A stretch of 64,000 bases of DNA from Mycobacterium sp. 1164966.3 (GCF_001665395.1 NZ_LZSG01000044.1:372001-436000), one strand, 5' to 3'; counted from the stretch's first letter, positions 36,177-47,636 are shown. A program made the numbers and translations. Notes: generated by a model not told the origin, from the letters alone.

Positions 36177-36369
36177 AGCCGCATGCAATCACGAGGGTCT
36201 GACAAGTCGGGCCGGGCGGAGGGTTCGGCCAACCGGTGTGCACTTTGTCGGCGTTGTCCGGATACTGGAATCCCGAGTGTCGAAACGGCCAATTGGAGGT
36301 ACACCCTCGTGCGGGGCCCTGTGCATACCAAGTACGCACACCGAGACAAGACAAGGGAGGGTTTGGAAC

Positions 36370-36576
36370 GTGACAGACGTGGGAGGTTTCATGCCGTCTG
36401 ACGAAGTGCCCGAAGCCGACGCGGTCGAACAGCAGCTGCCTGCGGATTTCCCCGACGAAACCGTCCTGGACACTTCCTACCTGACAACGACGGATCGTGA
36501 CGCCAACGAAGCCGATGTGATCGACCAGGCGATAGAGGTCCCTGTTCCGGATGACGAAAGGGACATCGACTACTGA
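36370..36576 (+). CDS. Small acidic protein, unknown function (Rv3202A-like)
   Basis: 68 residues from the GTG at 36370, or 61 from the ATG at 36391. Both have a ribosome-binding site (AAGGGAGGG and GTGGGAGG), so two forms are possible. The sequence is very rich in Asp and Glu (SDEVPEADAVEQQL, ADVIDQAIEVPVPDDERDIDY) with no hydrophobic segment or Cys. The upstream part of this frame is only the shadow of adnA. It overlaps the start of the longest lipV frame by 26 nt. Function unknown. Confidence 0.6.
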   Translation: MTDVGGFMPSDEVPEADAVEQQLPADFPDETVLDTSYLTTTDRDANEADVIDQAIEVPVPDDERDIDY

Positions 36577-37417
36577 CCCTGCGGGTAGACCTCCTTCCGC
36601 GGGCCCGGGTGTGAGCTGGCACCATCTACCCGTGACCGCCGACCTGCATGTGCATCGCTTCGGCCCGACCGGCCCGGTGCGAATGCTGGCTCTGCACGGG
36701 CTGACCGGCCACGGCGGGCGGTGGCAGCACCTCGCTGGCTACGTGCCCGAAATCGCCGTTGCCGCACCCGATCTACTCGGCCATGGGAAGTCGTCGTGGG
36801 CCGCGCCGTGGAGCATCGACGCGAACGTAGCCGCGCTGGCTGCCCTGCTCGACGACGTCGCCGAAACCCCGGTGCTGGTGGTTGGGCACTCGTTCGGCGG
36901 GGCTCTCGCCATGAACCTTGCCGCGGTCCGACCGGAGCAAGTGGCCGGGTTGCTGTTGCTTGACCCCGCCGTCGGCCTGGACGGGAAGTGGATGAGCGAG
37001 ATCGCCGGAGCGATGTTCGCCTCTCCCGACTACACCGACCGCGCAGAGGCGCGCCAAGAGAAGGCGGGCGGGTCGTGGGCGGACGTGGATCCCGCGGTGC
37101 TCGATGCCGACCTCGACGAACACCTGATCGAGTTGCCGAACGGACGCTACAGCTGGCACATCAGCCTGCCGGCGATGATGTCCTACTGGAGTGAGTTGGC
37201 CCGCGACGTCGTGCTACCGCCGGCGGGAACGCCGACGATTCTGGTCCGGGCCAAGTGGACCTCGCCGCCGTATGTCGGCAACGAACTCGTCGCGAGCCTG
37301 CAGGAGCGGTTGGGCCCCGACTTCGAGTTGCTGGATTTCGAGTGCGACCACATGGTGCCGCACGCAAAGCCCGCAGAGATCGCCGCGCTGATCCGCAAGC
37401 AGTTGACAGCGGTGTGA
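36551..37417 (+). CDS. lipV: Alpha/beta hydrolase (lipase/esterase LipV-like)
   Basis: Up to 288 residues. Oxyanion-hole LALHGLTGHGGRW, nucleophile elbow VVGHSFGGALAM with the catalytic Ser, and the late His in FECDHMVPHAKP. The family acts on carboxyl esters. The start is uncertain: the ATG at 36551 lies inside the previous gene and lacks a ribosome-binding site; GTGs at 36611 and 36632 (MTADLHVHRFGPTGP) are alternatives that bring the length nearer to LipV of M. tuberculosis. The alkyltransferase-like gene follows 2 bp after its stop. Confidence 0.85.
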   Translation: MTKGTSTTDPAGRPPSAGPGVSWHHLPVTADLHVHRFGPTGPVRMLALHGLTGHGGRWQHLAGYVPEIAVAAPDLLGHGKSSWAAPWSIDANVAALAALLDDVAETPVLVVGHSFGGALAMNLAAVRPEQVAGLLLLDPAVGLDGKWMSEIAGAMFASPDYTDRAEARQEKAGGSWADVDPAVLDADLDEHLIELPNGRYSWHISLPAMMSYWSELARDVVLPPAGTPTILVRAKWTSPPYVGNELVASLQERLGPDFELLDFECDHMVPHAKPAEIAALIRKQLTAV

Positions 37418-37419
37418 CC

Positions 37420-37728
37420 ATGGCGCAGATAACCGACGAGCAGGTCGAGCGGGTGCGCTTCTTGGTCGCGGCGATTCCGCCCGGCCGAGTCGCCACCTAC
37501 GGCGACATCGCCGCTGTCGCAGGGCTTTCCAGTCCGCGGATCGTGGGCTGGATCATGCGGACCGACTCCTCGGACCTGCCCTGGCATCGGGTGATCACTG
37601 CTTCCGGCCGTCCGGCCAGGCATCTGACCACCCGGCAGCTGGAGCTGCTGCGCGCCGAGGGAGTACTCAGCATCGACGGCAGGGTCGCGCTCCGCGAAGT
37701 TCGCCACCAGTATCCACGCGGTATTTAG
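37420..37728 (+). CDS. Alkyltransferase-like (MGMT-family) DNA damage-binding protein
   Basis: 102 residues. The fold matches the DNA-binding domain of O6-alkylguanine transferases (RVATYGDIAAVAGLSSPRIVGWIMR), but the catalytic PCHR motif is PWHR (54-57), so it cannot accept an alkyl group. Such ATL proteins bind O6-alkylguanine and hand it to nucleotide excision repair. It starts 2 bp after lipV. Its TAG overlaps the stop of the next, convergent gene at 37725-37728. Confidence 0.92.
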   Translation: MAQITDEQVERVRFLVAAIPPGRVATYGDIAAVAGLSSPRIVGWIMRTDSSDLPWHRVITASGRPARHLTTRQLELLRAEGVLSIDGRVALREVRHQYPRGI

Positions 37729-38579
37729 AGCACCAGCCTGACCAGAGCCGCGGTGCGGGCCAAACCGGGAAAGGCCTCGGCGGTGGACCGTGGGTGCAAC
37801 GCGTGTACGGCCAGCCGAAACATCAACGCCCGCAACAACATCTGTGGCCACTCGGGCAATGCGTTCCAGCGTTCGATGAGTCCGTCGTCGGCTTCGCCCC
37901 AGGACAGCGCGTCGATCACGACGACGGCCGCGGCCCACGAAGCCGGTCGCCAGTATGGTGTGATGTCGGTGATCCCCGGCGCCGCGGTGCCGATGAAAAG
38001 CACTGTGCCGTATAGATCTCCGTGCACCAACTGGTTCGGGCTCTTAGTCGGCTTGCGCAGCCCGGCGAGCTGATTGATCATGTCGATCGATTGCTCTGCG
38101 TCGGCCGTGGCAGGCGCGGTACGCGCCCCCGGCGGCACCGACTGCAACGGCCGTTCTTCCCAGGCCGCGCGGTCCGCGGCGATGAAAACGTCCACCTCCC
38201 CCCACGGCGCCGTGGGTCCCTGAGTCAGGAATCGAGGACGTTCCAGCTTGCCCGTCGCCTCGTGCAGTCGCACCGCCGCCGAGACGACTTCATCGTGCCT
38301 GGGCTCCGGCTTGCCGGCGACGAATGTGTCGGCCCGCCAGCCCGAAACCACATACCGCCCGTCGGTCGAGCGGACCGGCCGGGCCAGCCGAACGCCGTCG
38401 ACGAACAGCGTCTCGCGCACCCGGGCAGACCAGGCCGCGCGCGCGTTGTCGGCCACCAGCGACAGAACGACCTCGCCGCATCGCCACCCGTCTTCCCACC
38501 CGGCGCCCAACCGGATCGGCTTCACACCGCTCAAACCGAACGCCACCAGCACGTGTTCGGGCGGTGGCTCGACATTCAC
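37725..38579 (-). CDS. TIGR02569 family actinobacterial protein (aminoglycoside phosphotransferase-like fold)
   Basis: 284 residues. The N-terminus EHVLVAFGLSGVKPIRLGAGWEDGWRCGEVVLSL is the TIGR02569 signature. A central LVHGDLYGTVLFIG resembles the phosphotransferase catalytic loop HGDLxxxN with the Asn replaced, and DITPYWRPASWAAAVVVIDALSWGEA matches the following metal-loop region. Kinase activity is unproven. Corresponds in position to Rv3205c. Stops overlap with the alkyltransferase-like gene. Confidence 0.85.
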   Translation of the reverse strand: MNVEPPPEHVLVAFGLSGVKPIRLGAGWEDGWRCGEVVLSLVADNARAAWSARVRETLFVDGVRLARPVRSTDGRYVVSGWRADTFVAGKPEPRHDEVVSAAVRLHEATGKLERPRFLTQGPTAPWGEVDVFIAADRAAWEERPLQSVPPGARTAPATADAEQSIDMINQLAGLRKPTKSPNQLVHGDLYGTVLFIGTAAPGITDITPYWRPASWAAAVVVIDALSWGEADDGLIERWNALPEWPQMLLRALMFRLAVHALHPRSTAEAFPGLARTAALVRLVL

Positions 38580-38616
38580 ACGCGTCAGCCTAGTAGAGGG
38601 CGCCCCACGGCCTGGC

Positions 38617-39813
38617 TCAGTACATCACCATGTCGGGCTGCATCTGTTTGGCCCAAGCGACGATCCCGCCCTGCAGATGGACCGCGTCGGAGAAACCGGC
38701 TTTCTTCACCGCGGCCAGCGCCTCAGCGGAGCGCACTCCCGTCTTGCAGTAGAGCACCGGCATGCGGTCCTGAGGCAGCTTGGCCAGTCCCTCGCCCGAG
38801 CTGAGCGACGACTTCGGGATCAGCTGCGCTCCTTCGATGTGCACGATGTCCCATTCGACGGGTTCACGGACGTCGATCAGGGCCAGTTTCTTGCCGGAGT
38901 CCAGCAAATCCCGCAACTCCTGCGGTGTGATGGTGGAGCCGCTGACCGCCGCGCCGGCGTCCTCGGGGACCACGCCGCAGAAGTCGTCGTAATCGATCAG
39001 CTCGGTGATTCTCGGCCTTGACTTCTCGGATGGATCCTTGCGGATCTTGATGGTGCGGTAGCTCATCTCCAGCGCGTCGTAAATCATCAACCGACCGAGC
39101 AGCGATTCGCCGATCCCGGTGATCAGCTTGATCGCCTCGGTACCCATCACCGACGCGACGGACGCGCAGATGATCCCCAGCACACCGCCTTCGGCGCAGG
39201 ACGGCACCATGCCGGGCGGCGGCGGCGCCGGATACAGGTCGCGGTAGTTGAGGCCGCGGCCGTCGGGCGCGTCCTCCCAGAAGACCGAGACCTGGCCCTC
39301 GAAGCGGTAGATGGACCCCCACACGTACGGCTTCTTCGCCAGCACCGCGGCGTCGTTGATCAGGTAGCGGGTGGCGAAGTTGTCGGTGCCGTCCATGATC
39401 AGGTCGTATTGCCGGAACAGGTCCACGGCGTTGCGGTGGTCCAGCCTGAATTCGTGCAGTCGCACGTCGACCAGGGAGTTGATCGCCAGGATCGAGTCGC
39501 GCGCCGACTGGGCCTTCGAGCGTCCGACGTCGGCTGTTCCGTGGATGATCTGGCGCTGCAAATTCGACTCGTCAACGACGTCGAAGTCGACGATGCCGAT
39601 CGTGCCGACACCGGCCGCGGCCAGGTAGAGCAAGGCCGGCGCGCCGAGTCCGCCGGCGCCGATCACCAGGACACGCGCGTTCTTGAGCCTCTTCTGCCCG
39701 TCCACGCCGAGGTCAGGGATGATCAGGTGACGGCTGTAGCGAGCCACCTCTTCGCGACTCAGCTGGGCGGCCGGCTCCACTAGTGGTGGCAGTGATGTCT
39801 GGGATGTCGACAC
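38617..39813 (-). CDS. moeZ: Adenylyltransferase/sulfurtransferase MoeZ (ThiF + rhodanese)
   Basis: 398 residues. An E1-like adenylating domain (VLVIGAGGLGAPALLYLAAAGVGTIGIVDFDVV, MDGTDNFATRYLIND) is fused to a C-terminal rhodanese domain with the active-site loop CKTGVRS. MoeZ adenylates and thiolates sulfur-carrier proteins (CysO, MoaD-like) for cysteine, molybdopterin and other pathways. No Cys zinc site is seen in the E1 part (SCAEGGVLGIICA). The 153-bp space to the DUF3152 gene shows nothing else. Also annotated moeB1 in M. tuberculosis. Confidence 0.94.
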   Translation of the reverse strand: MSTSQTSLPPLVEPAAQLSREEVARYSRHLIIPDLGVDGQKRLKNARVLVIGAGGLGAPALLYLAAAGVGTIGIVDFDVVDESNLQRQIIHGTADVGRSKAQSARDSILAINSLVDVRLHEFRLDHRNAVDLFRQYDLIMDGTDNFATRYLINDAAVLAKKPYVWGSIYRFEGQVSVFWEDAPDGRGLNYRDLYPAPPPPGMVPSCAEGGVLGIICASVASVMGTEAIKLITGIGESLLGRLMIYDALEMSYRTIKIRKDPSEKSRPRITELIDYDDFCGVVPEDAGAAVSGSTITPQELRDLLDSGKKLALIDVREPVEWDIVHIEGAQLIPKSSLSSGEGLAKLPQDRMPVLYCKTGVRSAEALAAVKKAGFSDAVHLQGGIVAWAKQMQPDMVMY

Positions 39814-39966
39814 CGAAACATCTCCTCGGTTTGCAATTCAACTTCCATCACAGCAGCTGCCCTGCTCAACGGCAAACGTGTTGGGTTGCTCCCGGCGCAC
39901 CCACCGTCACGCTGTCGCAGCGCTTGACGCCGACGGCCACGCGGGCGTGACACTCGTGGAGGCCGG

Positions 39967-42130
<2,164 letters not shown>

Positions 42131-42335
42131 GCTCGCCCCTTCCAGCTGTTCCCTCGCAATACGTGTCAGCAGCAGGCTAGTTGACGGCGTTCGCAGATAT
42201 CGCCCCCCGGCCCCCACCTGCCAGTTCGCGGTCAGCGAAACGAAGCTCGCGAGCGGATAACGATTCGCTTGCAACCCGTCACAACCCGCCCCGAGGCCGC
42301 CACCCTGCCGCTTTCACATCTATAACATCGGCACC

Positions 42336-43043
42336 ATCAGTGCCACCCTGCCCCATCTCGACGACGAGGTAGAGGACTACCCGGACGACGAGTACGACGA
42401 GACCGGAGCCGACTACGACGGCTACGGCGAATCACTCTTGCCGGGCGGCCCTCGATGGGGCCCCATCGCGGCGGTCGCCGGTGCGGTTGTGGCGATCGGC
42501 GCCGTCGCGACTGCGGTCATCATCAACAGCGGCGACAGCGCGTCGACCAAAGCCACCATCGGGCCGCCGGCCACTCGGACACCGGTGATTTCCACCACAC
42601 CGCGGGCGACCGCTCCGCCCAGCGAAACACCAATACCGTCTTTGCGACCGTCGCTACCGCCCGAAACGGTCACCACAGTGCCACCGTCGGGCAGACTGCC
42701 CGGCACGACGCTGCCGCGGACCCCGACCGCCGCGCCGGCGCCCACCGCAATACCGCCGTCGGCCACGGTGAACCCGCGCACGGTGGTCTACACCGTCACC
42801 GGTACCAAGCAGGTCTTCGACCTGGTGAACATCGTCTATACCGATGCGCACGGCTATCCGCGCACCGAGCTCAACGTGGCGCTGCCGTGGACGAAGATCG
42901 TGGTACTGAACCCCGGCGTGCAGACCAAGTCGGTCATCGCGACGAGCATCTATAGCCAGCTCAACTGCGCTGTGGTCAACGCCGCGGGTCAAACGGTGGT
43001 CGCATCGGCCAAAAATGGGAACCTGGCGACCTGCACCCGTTAA
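42336..43043 (+). CDS. Membrane-anchored Thr/Pro-rich protein with MmpS-like C-terminal domain (start uncertain)
   Basis: The C-terminal part (VYTVTGTKQVFDLVNIVYTDAHGYPRTELNVALPWTKIVVLNPGVQTKSVIATSIYSQLNCAVVNAAG) resembles the extracytoplasmic domain of MmpS and related proteins. A transmembrane segment precedes it (GPIAAVAGAVVAIGAVATAVII), with a Thr/Pro-rich linker between. Upstream of the first usable canonical codon (TTG 42438) the frame encodes a plausible acidic N-terminus (SATLPHLDDEVEDYPDDEYDE...). No ATG, GTG or TTG opens it, and an ATC at 42336 stands where a start would be expected. Counterpart of Rv3209 by position. Its TAA overlaps the stop of the ferritin-like gene. Confidence 0.7.
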   Translation: MSATLPHLDDEVEDYPDDEYDETGADYDGYGESLLPGGPRWGPIAAVAGAVVAIGAVATAVIINSGDSASTKATIGPPATRTPVISTTPRATAPPSETPIPSLRPSLPPETVTTVPPSGRLPGTTLPRTPTAAPAPTAIPPSATVNPRTVVYTVTGTKQVFDLVNIVYTDAHGYPRTELNVALPWTKIVVLNPGVQTKSVIATSIYSQLNCAVVNAAGQTVVASAKNGNLATCTR

Positions 43044-43735
43044 CTCAAGCCGAGATCGCGCATCCGTTGGTCGTGCGTCTCCTGTAGGCGGTCGAAGAAC
43101 GCGCCGAGCTGACTGAGGCCCTGGGTCCCGGATACCACCAGGTCGACCAGCTCGTCGTGGTCAGCCAGCAGGTACTGGGCCTGGGTGATCGTCTCGCCGA
43201 ACAACCGGCGAGACCACAGTGCTAGCCGGCTGCGCTGTTTACTACTTGCGGTAACCGCCTTACGCACCTCGGCGACGACGAACTGCGAGTGTGCGGTCTC
43301 CGCGAGGGCAGCGCGCACGACGTCGGCAACCTCCTCAGGCAAGGCGCCGGCGATCTCGAGGTACAAAGTGGACGCCAGGGCATCGGCGACATACGTCTTC
43401 ACCAGGGCTTCCAGCCACGTGCTCGGCGTGGTCAGCCGGTGGTAGTTATCCAGCGCGGAGACATATTTCGCCATGGCCGAAACCACGTCGACGCCACGAC
43501 TTTCCAGGGCGTCGCGCAGCAGCTCATAGTGGCCCATCTCGGCGGCGGCGATGCTGGCCATCGAGATCCGGCCGCGTAGGTCCGGCGCCATCCGCGCCTC
43601 CTCGGTCAGCCGATAAAACGCAGCCACCTCGGCATATGCCAGCAGCGCAAAGAATTCGTTGACGGCCGGATGATCCGCCGGGATCCGTGGTGTCGCTGAA
43701 TCTGCCAGCTGGTCCGCGGAAGAGGGCGAGGTCAT
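43040..43735 (-). CDS. Ferritin-like fold protein (Rv3210c family)
   Basis: 231 residues, largely helical. Metal-type helices are suggested by LLAYAEVAAFYRLTEEARMAPD, AAAEMGHYELLRDALESRG and LYLEIAGALPEEV...AETAHSQFVVAEVRK, giving several Glu and His at helix spacing as in ferritin-like/MiaE-type proteins. Function unknown. Convergent with the previous gene; 273 bp of sequence without a visible signal separate its start from rhlE. Confidence 0.82.
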   Translation of the reverse strand: MTSPSSADQLADSATPRIPADHPAVNEFFALLAYAEVAAFYRLTEEARMAPDLRGRISMASIAAAEMGHYELLRDALESRGVDVVSAMAKYVSALDNYHRLTTPSTWLEALVKTYVADALASTLYLEIAGALPEEVADVVRAALAETAHSQFVVAEVRKAVTASSKQRSRLALWSRRLFGETITQAQYLLADHDELVDLVVSGTQGLSQLGAFFDRLQETHDQRMRDLGLS

Positions 43736-44009
43736 GGCAACACTCTAGTCGGCAAGCTTGAGCGCAAATGGGTGCCCGCTGAGCCACCAGCTATGATGCT
43801 CATAGGTAATGGCTGTATCTGTGTGCCTTTTTGGTACTGCCGTCACCGGCGAAATGTGCGCGCACAGCTGCCGCGTTCGGATCGGGCTCCCCTGGACCGA
43901 ACATCGGCCGGCGACCCGGAATTTCGGAGTCGAAACTCAGTGCGCGCGTGACCGCGAGAGAGAAACCGACAACCCGAAATACCGTCACCGGAAGGCTTAT
44001 TCACCCCGT

Positions 44010-45548
44010 ATGACCGCGCTCAAGAGCACAACTGAACCCACATTTGCCAAACTCGGAGTCCGCGACGAAATCGCCCGCGCATTATCGGAAAAGGGCATTG
44101 ACCATCCCTTTGCTATCCAAGAATTGACGTTGCCGCTGGCGCTGGCCGGCGAGGACGTCATCGGCCAGGCCCGCACCGGCATGGGCAAGACCTTCGCCTT
44201 CGGCGTGCCGCTGCTACAGCGGATCACGGCCGGTGACGCCGCACGGCCGCTCAGCGGCGCTCCGCGCGCCCTCGTGGTGGTGCCCACCCGCGAGCTGTGC
44301 CTGCAGGTGACCGGCGACTTGGCCACCGCGGCCAAATACCTGACCGCCGGCGACAGCGCGCCCAGACCCCTGTCGGTGGTGTCCATCTACGGCGGACGTG
44401 CCTACGAACCGCAGATCGAGGCGTTGCAGAGCGGCGCCGACGTCGTGGTCGGCACACCGGGCCGGCTGCTCGACCTCTGCCAGCAGGGTCACCTGCAGCT
44501 GGGCGGGCTGTCGATGCTGGTACTCGACGAGGCCGACGAGATGCTCGACCTGGGTTTTCTGCCCGACATCGAGCGCATCCTGCGTCAGATCCCCGCCGAC
44601 CGCCAGTCGATGCTGTTCTCGGCGACCATGCCGGACCCGATCATCACGCTGGCCCGCACCTTCATGGACCAGCCCACCCACATCCGGGCGGAGTCGCCGC
44701 ACTCGCTGGCCGTGCATGACACCACCGAGCAGTTCGTCTACCGCGCCCACGCGCTGGACAAGGTGGAGCTGGTCAGCCGAATCCTGCAGGCCCGTGACCG
44801 CGGCGCCACCATGGTCTTCACCCGCACCAAGCGCACCGCCCAGAAGGTTGCCGACGAGCTGGCCGAACGCGGCTTCGCCGTCGGTGCCGTGCACGGTGAT
44901 CTCGGGCAGATAGCGCGCGAGAAGGCTCTCAAGGCGTTTCGCGCCGGCGACATCGACGTGCTGGTGGCCACCGACGTGGCCGCGCGCGGCATCGACATCG
45001 ACGACATCACCCACGTCATCAACTACCAGTGCCCCGAGGACGACAAGATGTACGTCCACCGCATCGGGCGCACCGGCCGGGCTGGACGCACCGGCATCGC
45101 GGTCACCCTGGTGGATTGGGACGAGCTGGAACGCTGGGCGATGATCGACAAGGCGCTGGGCCTGGGGTCCCCGGACCCGGCGGAGACCTACTCGAGTTCG
45201 CCACATCTCTACGCCGAACTGGCCATCCCGGCCGACGCCGGCGGCAAGGTCGGAGCGGCGCGCAAGTCGCCGGTCAAACGGCGCAACACCGGCGCCGAGA
45301 AGGCAGGCACCAGCCCGAAGCCACGCACCCGCAGCGGCGGCGCGCGGCGCCGTCGTACCCGCGGCGGCCAACCCGTCACCGGCCACCCCGCCGGTGCGAA
45401 TGGCGCCAACGTCGAGGCCCCTGCGGAGTCGCCGTCCGCGCCCGCGTCGGGTGACCCGGGAACAGCCCGTCGCCGTCGTCGCCGCCGGCGCGGTGGCGGT
45501 GGGGACGCCCAGGACCGTGGAGCGAAGCTCGCCGCGCAGACGAACTGA
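44010..45548 (+). CDS. rhlE: DEAD-box ATP-dependent RNA helicase (RhlE)
   Basis: 512 residues from MTALKSTTEPTFAKLGVRDEIARAL. Motifs: Q motif PFAIQELTLPLAL, I ARTGMGKT, Ia VVPTRELC, II VLDEADEML, III FSATM, V ATDVAARGIDID, VI HRIGRTGRAG. The C-terminal tail is highly basic (ARRRRTRGGQ, RRRRRRRRGGGG), typical for RNA binding. In M. tuberculosis this protein (Rv3211) is annotated RhlE and linked to the RNA degradosome. The open frame extends 67 codons further upstream, but that part lacks conservation. Confidence 0.93.
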   Translation: MTALKSTTEPTFAKLGVRDEIARALSEKGIDHPFAIQELTLPLALAGEDVIGQARTGMGKTFAFGVPLLQRITAGDAARPLSGAPRALVVVPTRELCLQVTGDLATAAKYLTAGDSAPRPLSVVSIYGGRAYEPQIEALQSGADVVVGTPGRLLDLCQQGHLQLGGLSMLVLDEADEMLDLGFLPDIERILRQIPADRQSMLFSATMPDPIITLARTFMDQPTHIRAESPHSLAVHDTTEQFVYRAHALDKVELVSRILQARDRGATMVFTRTKRTAQKVADELAERGFAVGAVHGDLGQIAREKALKAFRAGDIDVLVATDVAARGIDIDDITHVINYQCPEDDKMYVHRIGRTGRAGRTGIAVTLVDWDELERWAMIDKALGLGSPDPAETYSSSPHLYAELAIPADAGGKVGAARKSPVKRRNTGAEKAGTSPKPRTRSGGARRRRTRGGQPVTGHPAGANGANVEAPAESPSAPASGDPGTARRRRRRRRGGGGDAQDRGAKLAAQTN

Positions 45549-45561
45549 CCAACGGTTCCTC

Positions 45562-46776
45562 ATGGTGCGACCCGAACGCCGGACTAAAGGTGACATCGTG
45601 GCCGCCACGACGATCGCGCTGGTGGTCGCCGTGATCGCGGCGCTGATCTGGTGGACCAGCGACGCCCGCGCCACCGTCAGCCGGCCGGCTGCCTCGCCGG
45701 CGCCTCACCCCACTACGGCCAAATACGTGCCGACCGAGCTGAAGCAGCTGTGGAGCGCCACGAGCCCGGCCACCACGGCGCCGGTCGTGGTCGGCGGGTC
45801 GGTGACTACCGGCGACGGGCGACAGGTGCGAGGACATGACCCCGCCACGGGTGAAACGCGCTGGAACTACTCCCGCGACACCGACCTGTGCGGGTTGTCC
45901 TGGGTCTATCACTTCGCCGTCGCCGTCTACCGCGACGACCGCGGTTGTGGGCAGGTCAGCACCATTGACGGAGCCACCGGTCGTCGCGGACCCGCGCGTA
46001 GCAGTTATGCCGATCCGGCCGTGCGCCTGTCCGCCGACGGCACCACCGTCTTGTCGGCCGGCCAGACTCGCCTCGAGCTGTGGCGCTCCGACATGGTCCG
46101 GATGTTGGTCTATGGCGAGACCGACGCCCGGGTGAAACCTTCGGCGCGAGGCCTGCATTCGGGCTGCCGGCTGGAGTCGGCAGCGGCCAGCTCGTCTGCG
46201 GTATCGGTGCTCGAGGCCTGCACTAACCAGGCCGATCTGCGGCTCGTGCTGTTGCGGCCCGGCAAAGACGACGACGAACCCCAGCAACATCTTGTCTCCG
46301 AACCCGGGATCCGGCCCGGCTCGGGTGCTCGCGTGCTGGCCGTTTCGGACACCAGCACGGCCGTGTATCTGCCCCTGCCGCAACCGAAAGTCGACATCAT
46401 CGATGAGACGGGCGCGACGGTGGCGAGCACGCTGCTGCCCAAGCCGCCGTCGAGTTCGGCTGTCGCCTCGCCGGCCGGCAACCTGGTGACCTGGTGGACC
46501 GGCGACTCCTTGATGGTCTTCGAAACGGGCAAGCTGAGTCTTCGCTACACGATCGCCCCCGGCGAGACGGCGACGCCGCTGGGTCCGGGAGCGATGATGG
46601 CGGGCCAGCTGCTGGTGCCCATCACCGGTGGCCTCGGGGTGTATGACCCGATCAGTGGCGAGAACACCAGCTTCATTCCGGTGAGCCGGCAGCCGAGCAG
46701 TTCGGCGGTCGTCCCGGCCGTTTCGGGTTCCAGGGTCTTCGAGCAGCGCGGCGACACCGTGGTGGCGCTGGGTTAG
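45562..46776 (+). CDS. Membrane-anchored beta-propeller-like conserved protein (Rv3212 family)
   Basis: 404 residues from MVRPERRTKGDIVAATTIAL. One N-terminal transmembrane anchor (TTIALVVAVIAALIWWTSDA) is followed by repeated GxxVxxYDPxTGExxW-like blades (TGDGRQVRGHDPATGETRW, GGLGVYDPISGENTSF) that suggest a PQQ-like beta-propeller. Two Cys pairs (DLCGLSWVY, DRGCGQVS) could form disulfides outside the cell. It starts 13 bp after rhlE, so it is probably co-transcribed. Function unknown. Confidence 0.85.
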   Translation: MVRPERRTKGDIVAATTIALVVAVIAALIWWTSDARATVSRPAASPAPHPTTAKYVPTELKQLWSATSPATTAPVVVGGSVTTGDGRQVRGHDPATGETRWNYSRDTDLCGLSWVYHFAVAVYRDDRGCGQVSTIDGATGRRGPARSSYADPAVRLSADGTTVLSAGQTRLELWRSDMVRMLVYGETDARVKPSARGLHSGCRLESAAASSSAVSVLEACTNQADLRLVLLRPGKDDDEPQQHLVSEPGIRPGSGARVLAVSDTSTAVYLPLPQPKVDIIDETGATVASTLLPKPPSSSAVASPAGNLVTWWTGDSLMVFETGKLSLRYTIAPGETATPLGPGAMMAGQLLVPITGGLGVYDPISGENTSFIPVSRQPSSSAVVPAVSGSRVFEQRGDTVVALG

Positions 46777-46780
46777 CCGG

Positions 46781-46839
46781 CCGAGCAGACGCAACATGCC
46801 CTATTTCGGCCCGAAACGGGCGATTTTGCGTCTGCTCGC
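46781..46839. repeat. Intergenic palindrome CCGAGCAGACGCAA/TTTTGCGTCTGCTCGC
   Basis: Left arm CCGAGCAGACGCAA (46781-46794), right arm TTTTGCGTCTGCTCGC (46824-46839), between the convergent Rv3212-like and ParA genes. The right arm ends at the ParA stop codon. A likely bidirectional terminator and the clearest member of the repeat family. Confidence 0.7.
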
Positions 46840-47636
46840 TAAACCTCGACGGTGAAGCTGGGCAGTGGTTTGCCGGTCTTCCAGTGCTTCACCAGCGCCT
46901 CGGCCAGCTCCCGATAGGCGACCGCTCCCTTGTTCTTGCGCCCGGCCATCACCGACGAACCCGATGCGGTGGCCTCGGCGAATCGAACCGTGCGCGGGAT
47001 CGGCGGAGCCAGCACGGGCAGGTCGTAGCGGTCGGCAACGTCGACCAGCACGTCGCGGGTGTGCGTAGTTCGCGAGTCGTACAGCGTCGGCAACGCGCCC
47101 AGCAACCGCAGGTCCGGGTTGGTGATCTGCTGGACGTCGGCAACCGTGCGCAGAAACTGCCCGACACCGCGGTGGGCCAGCGTCTCGCATTGCAGCGGCA
47201 CGATGACCTCGTTGGCGGCCGTCAACCCGTTGAGCGTGAGCACGCCCAGCGAGGGCGGGCAATCCACGACGACGACGTCGAAGTCGGAGAGTTTGGCCAG
47301 CGCACGCTTGAGCGCGTACTCGCGGCCGGCCCGCATCAGCAACATCGCCTCGGCACCGGCCAGGTCGATGTTGGCCGGCAGCAGGGTCATTCCCTCATTG
47401 GTGGTGACCAGCGCGGCGTTCGGCTCGACCTCACCGAGGAGCACCTCGTGCACGGACACCGGCAGCTTGTCCGGGTCTTGGCCAAGCGAGAAGGTCAAAC
47501 AGCCTTGCGGGTCCAGATCGACAAGCAGGACGCGCTTTCCGATATCCGCCATTGCCGCACCCAACGAGGCGACCGTCGTCGTCTTGGCCACGCCGCCCTT
47601 CTGGTTGGCCACTGCCAATACCCGCGTTTTAGTCAA
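46839..47636 (-). CDS. ParA/MinD-family ATPase
   Basis: 265 residues. Deviant Walker A QKGGVAKTTT near the N-terminus, switch I LLVDLDPQG and switch II VVVDCPPSLGVLTL, as in plasmid and chromosome partition ATPases. It is not next to parB or oriC genes here, so it is an orphan ParA (Rv3213c type) with an unknown cargo. Its stop codon shares a base with the intergenic palindrome on its right side. Confidence 0.92.
   Translation of the reverse strand: MTKTRVLAVANQKGGVAKTTTVASLGAAMADIGKRVLLVDLDPQGCLTFSLGQDPDKLPVSVHEVLLGEVEPNAALVTTNEGMTLLPANIDLAGAEAMLLMRAGREYALKRALAKLSDFDVVVVDCPPSLGVLTLNGLTAANEVIVPLQCETLAHRGVGQFLRTVADVQQITNPDLRLLGALPTLYDSRTTHTRDVLVDVADRYDLPVLAPPIPRTVRFAEATASGSSVMAGRKNKGAVAYRELAEALVKHWKTGKPLPSFTVEV

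Noticed and set aside
43736-44009. Upstream extension of rhlE (67 codons)
   Set aside because: Open but not conserved in character; the DEAD-box N-terminus begins at the ATG at 44010.
44214-45674. 486-codon minus-strand frame opposite rhlE
   Set aside because: Shadow of the DEAD-box gene; no motif and no ribosome-binding site.
45376-46797. 473-codon minus-strand frame opposite the Rv3212-like gene
   Set aside because: Shadow of the membrane-anchored propeller-like gene.
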